A DNA stretch of 41,193 bases from assembly GCA_017442645.1 (NCBI GenBank), contig JAFRZH010000030.1:1-41193 (forward strand), in the 5' to 3' direction. Source of the DNA: a bacterium. Lineage in GTDB: Bacteria > Patescibacteria > JAEDAM01 > Absconditabacterales > Absconditicoccaceae. A program made the translations under genes and the position numbers. This document shows, piece after piece, positions 40,344-41,193 of this stretch. Position 1 is the stretch's first letter. Each line of letters opens with the position of its first letter. The notes under the pieces were generated by a model. That model did not search any database and was not told the DNA's origin. It saw only the letters and a list, made by a program, of their open reading frames with translations.

Positions 40344-41193
40344 TTAGAAAATAATTTCTTTTTCGCTTGGAGTTTTTTTGAAGGTATAGATTTTGAAAGG
40401 TTTTAAAAGCATAAAGAGCAAAAATCCAACAAAACTAATAACCCGAAGAATAAGTTTAAATACTCCAATTAAAATAAGATAAAGAACAACGATTACAGTT
40501 ACTTGAAGTCCATCATTTAATTGAGTTTTTCTCAATAATCCCATAGCATATTCACAAGTATTTTTACTAATCGTTCCTTGAATATCAATTACTTCTTCTT
40601 GAAGATAATTTTTACTATTTTGAAAAAATGCGCCTATTCAAGTTTTCGTTTCTCAGGTTTGTGTCGCTTGTTTTGAAGTTTTAAATCAATGTGAATTGCT
40701 TATAAAATCAAAATCTTTTAAGGTTTTTTGTTGAGGGAGTTCTTCGATGTCTTCAGAGGAAAACACTCCTTTTACTTCATTCCATCAGTCTTTAAAGAAA
40801 TCTTTTACTTGTGTTAATTTATCTACTTGAGTCTCAACCACTTTCTGTGGAAAATCCTCAATATCATCACAAGTAAAGGGAATTTGAGAATATTTACCCA
40901 TTAAAAGAACACTAAAAAAAAGAGTTAATGTTGCAGCTATTAAATATCCTCATTCTGTAAAATAAGAAAAAGAAGAAAATTCTGAACGATTTTTAAGTTG
41001 ATACAAAAGAAAAAGAAGAAGAAAAAGAATTGCAGAATTCAGTAAAACTACTGCTAAATACATATGCCAAGTACTTCCTCGGAGACCAATACATTCAATC
41101 AGAATTAAAAGAAAATAAGCAAGTCGAATCCATATTTTTCTTTTGTGAAAAAGATCAATAGCAAGAAAATAAAGAAAAATAAATAAAAAGACA
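40344..41193 (-). CDS. Membrane protein, unknown (partial, runs off right edge)
   Basis: At least 282 residues. Hydrophobic segments at the visible N-terminal side (LAYFLLILIECIG, VVLLNSAILFLLLFLLY, GGYLIAATLTLFFSVLLMG), an external loop with a few Cys and a charged helical region (QKVVETQVDKLTQVKDFF), then two C-terminal helices (VTVIVVLYLILIGVFKLIL, VISFVGFLLFMLL). Several TGA-coded glycines join the pieces. No family recognised; the start lies beyond the window. Confidence 0.7.

Noticed and set aside
1..41193. CRISPR arrays, tRNA genes, rRNA genes and insertion sequences
   Set aside because: No regularly spaced repeats, no T-arm GGTTCRANTCC with cloverleaf, no transposase or integrase motifs were seen on either strand.

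Overview
Organism. The window is AT-rich and only makes sense if in-frame TGA is read as glycine (translation table 25). Under the standard code almost every core gene breaks at TGA, and the breaks fall on family-invariant glycines: the MurG glycine loop, the LigA OB-fold VGRTG, SecF FTGG and the lysozyme YYGRGYVQLT. TAA and TAG remain the stops. This points to Absconditabacteria (SR1) or Gracilibacteria (BD1-5/GN02), small-genome bacteria of the candidate phyla radiation, some of which are predatory epibionts. All coordinates below use TGA = Gly.

Layout. 1-3885: a putative switchable surface-protein locus. A minus-strand expression head (promoter, signal peptide, SLH-type anchor) runs off the left edge into one tail; a second, start-less tail lies in the opposite orientation at 1256-3885. 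Both junctions carry the same 88-bp inverted repeat beginning with the near-palindrome CACAACAATTATTGTG. A third start-less tail with the same junction lies at 28726-31496. 3.9-5.0 kb: two toxin-antitoxin-like pairs. 5.2-18.7 kb: housekeeping and envelope genes (ligA, ddl, alpha/beta hydrolase, ung, PAP2 phosphatase, secF, a pyruvate-kinase-like protein, a MurI-like protein, holA, a Wzx-type flippase, a GH19 lysozyme-like hydrolase). 18.8-20.5 kb: two small membrane proteins, a structured intergenic region and a possible lipoprotein. 20.5-26.4 kb: murG followed by a 1571-residue secreted protein with repeated lamin-tail-like domains around a nuclease domain. 26.5-28.6 kb: an unknown helical protein and an ABC-2 permease. 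31.6-36.4 kb: an accessory island with a nuclease-like gene, a broken NYN gene, AbiEi/AbiEii, a KilA-N protein, HicB/HicA (hicA carries a nonsense codon) and a RelB-like protein, separated by recurring terminators and promoters and two REP-like repeats. 36.6-41.2 kb: a DEAD-box helicase, VanW, DprA and a partial membrane protein.

How it fits together. The core genes serve peptidoglycan precursor synthesis and recycling (Ddl, MurG, PAP2, flippase), secretion (SecF), DNA repair and replication (LigA, Ung, HolA) and DNA uptake or processing (DprA, secreted nuclease). The standout is the S-layer locus: inverting the 1.1-kb segment 142-1255 would disconnect the head from the off-window tail and fuse it in frame to the tail at 1256. 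Inversion between the head and the site at 28726 would express the third tail. No recombinase gene is visible in the window, so the mechanism is inferred from junction architecture only.
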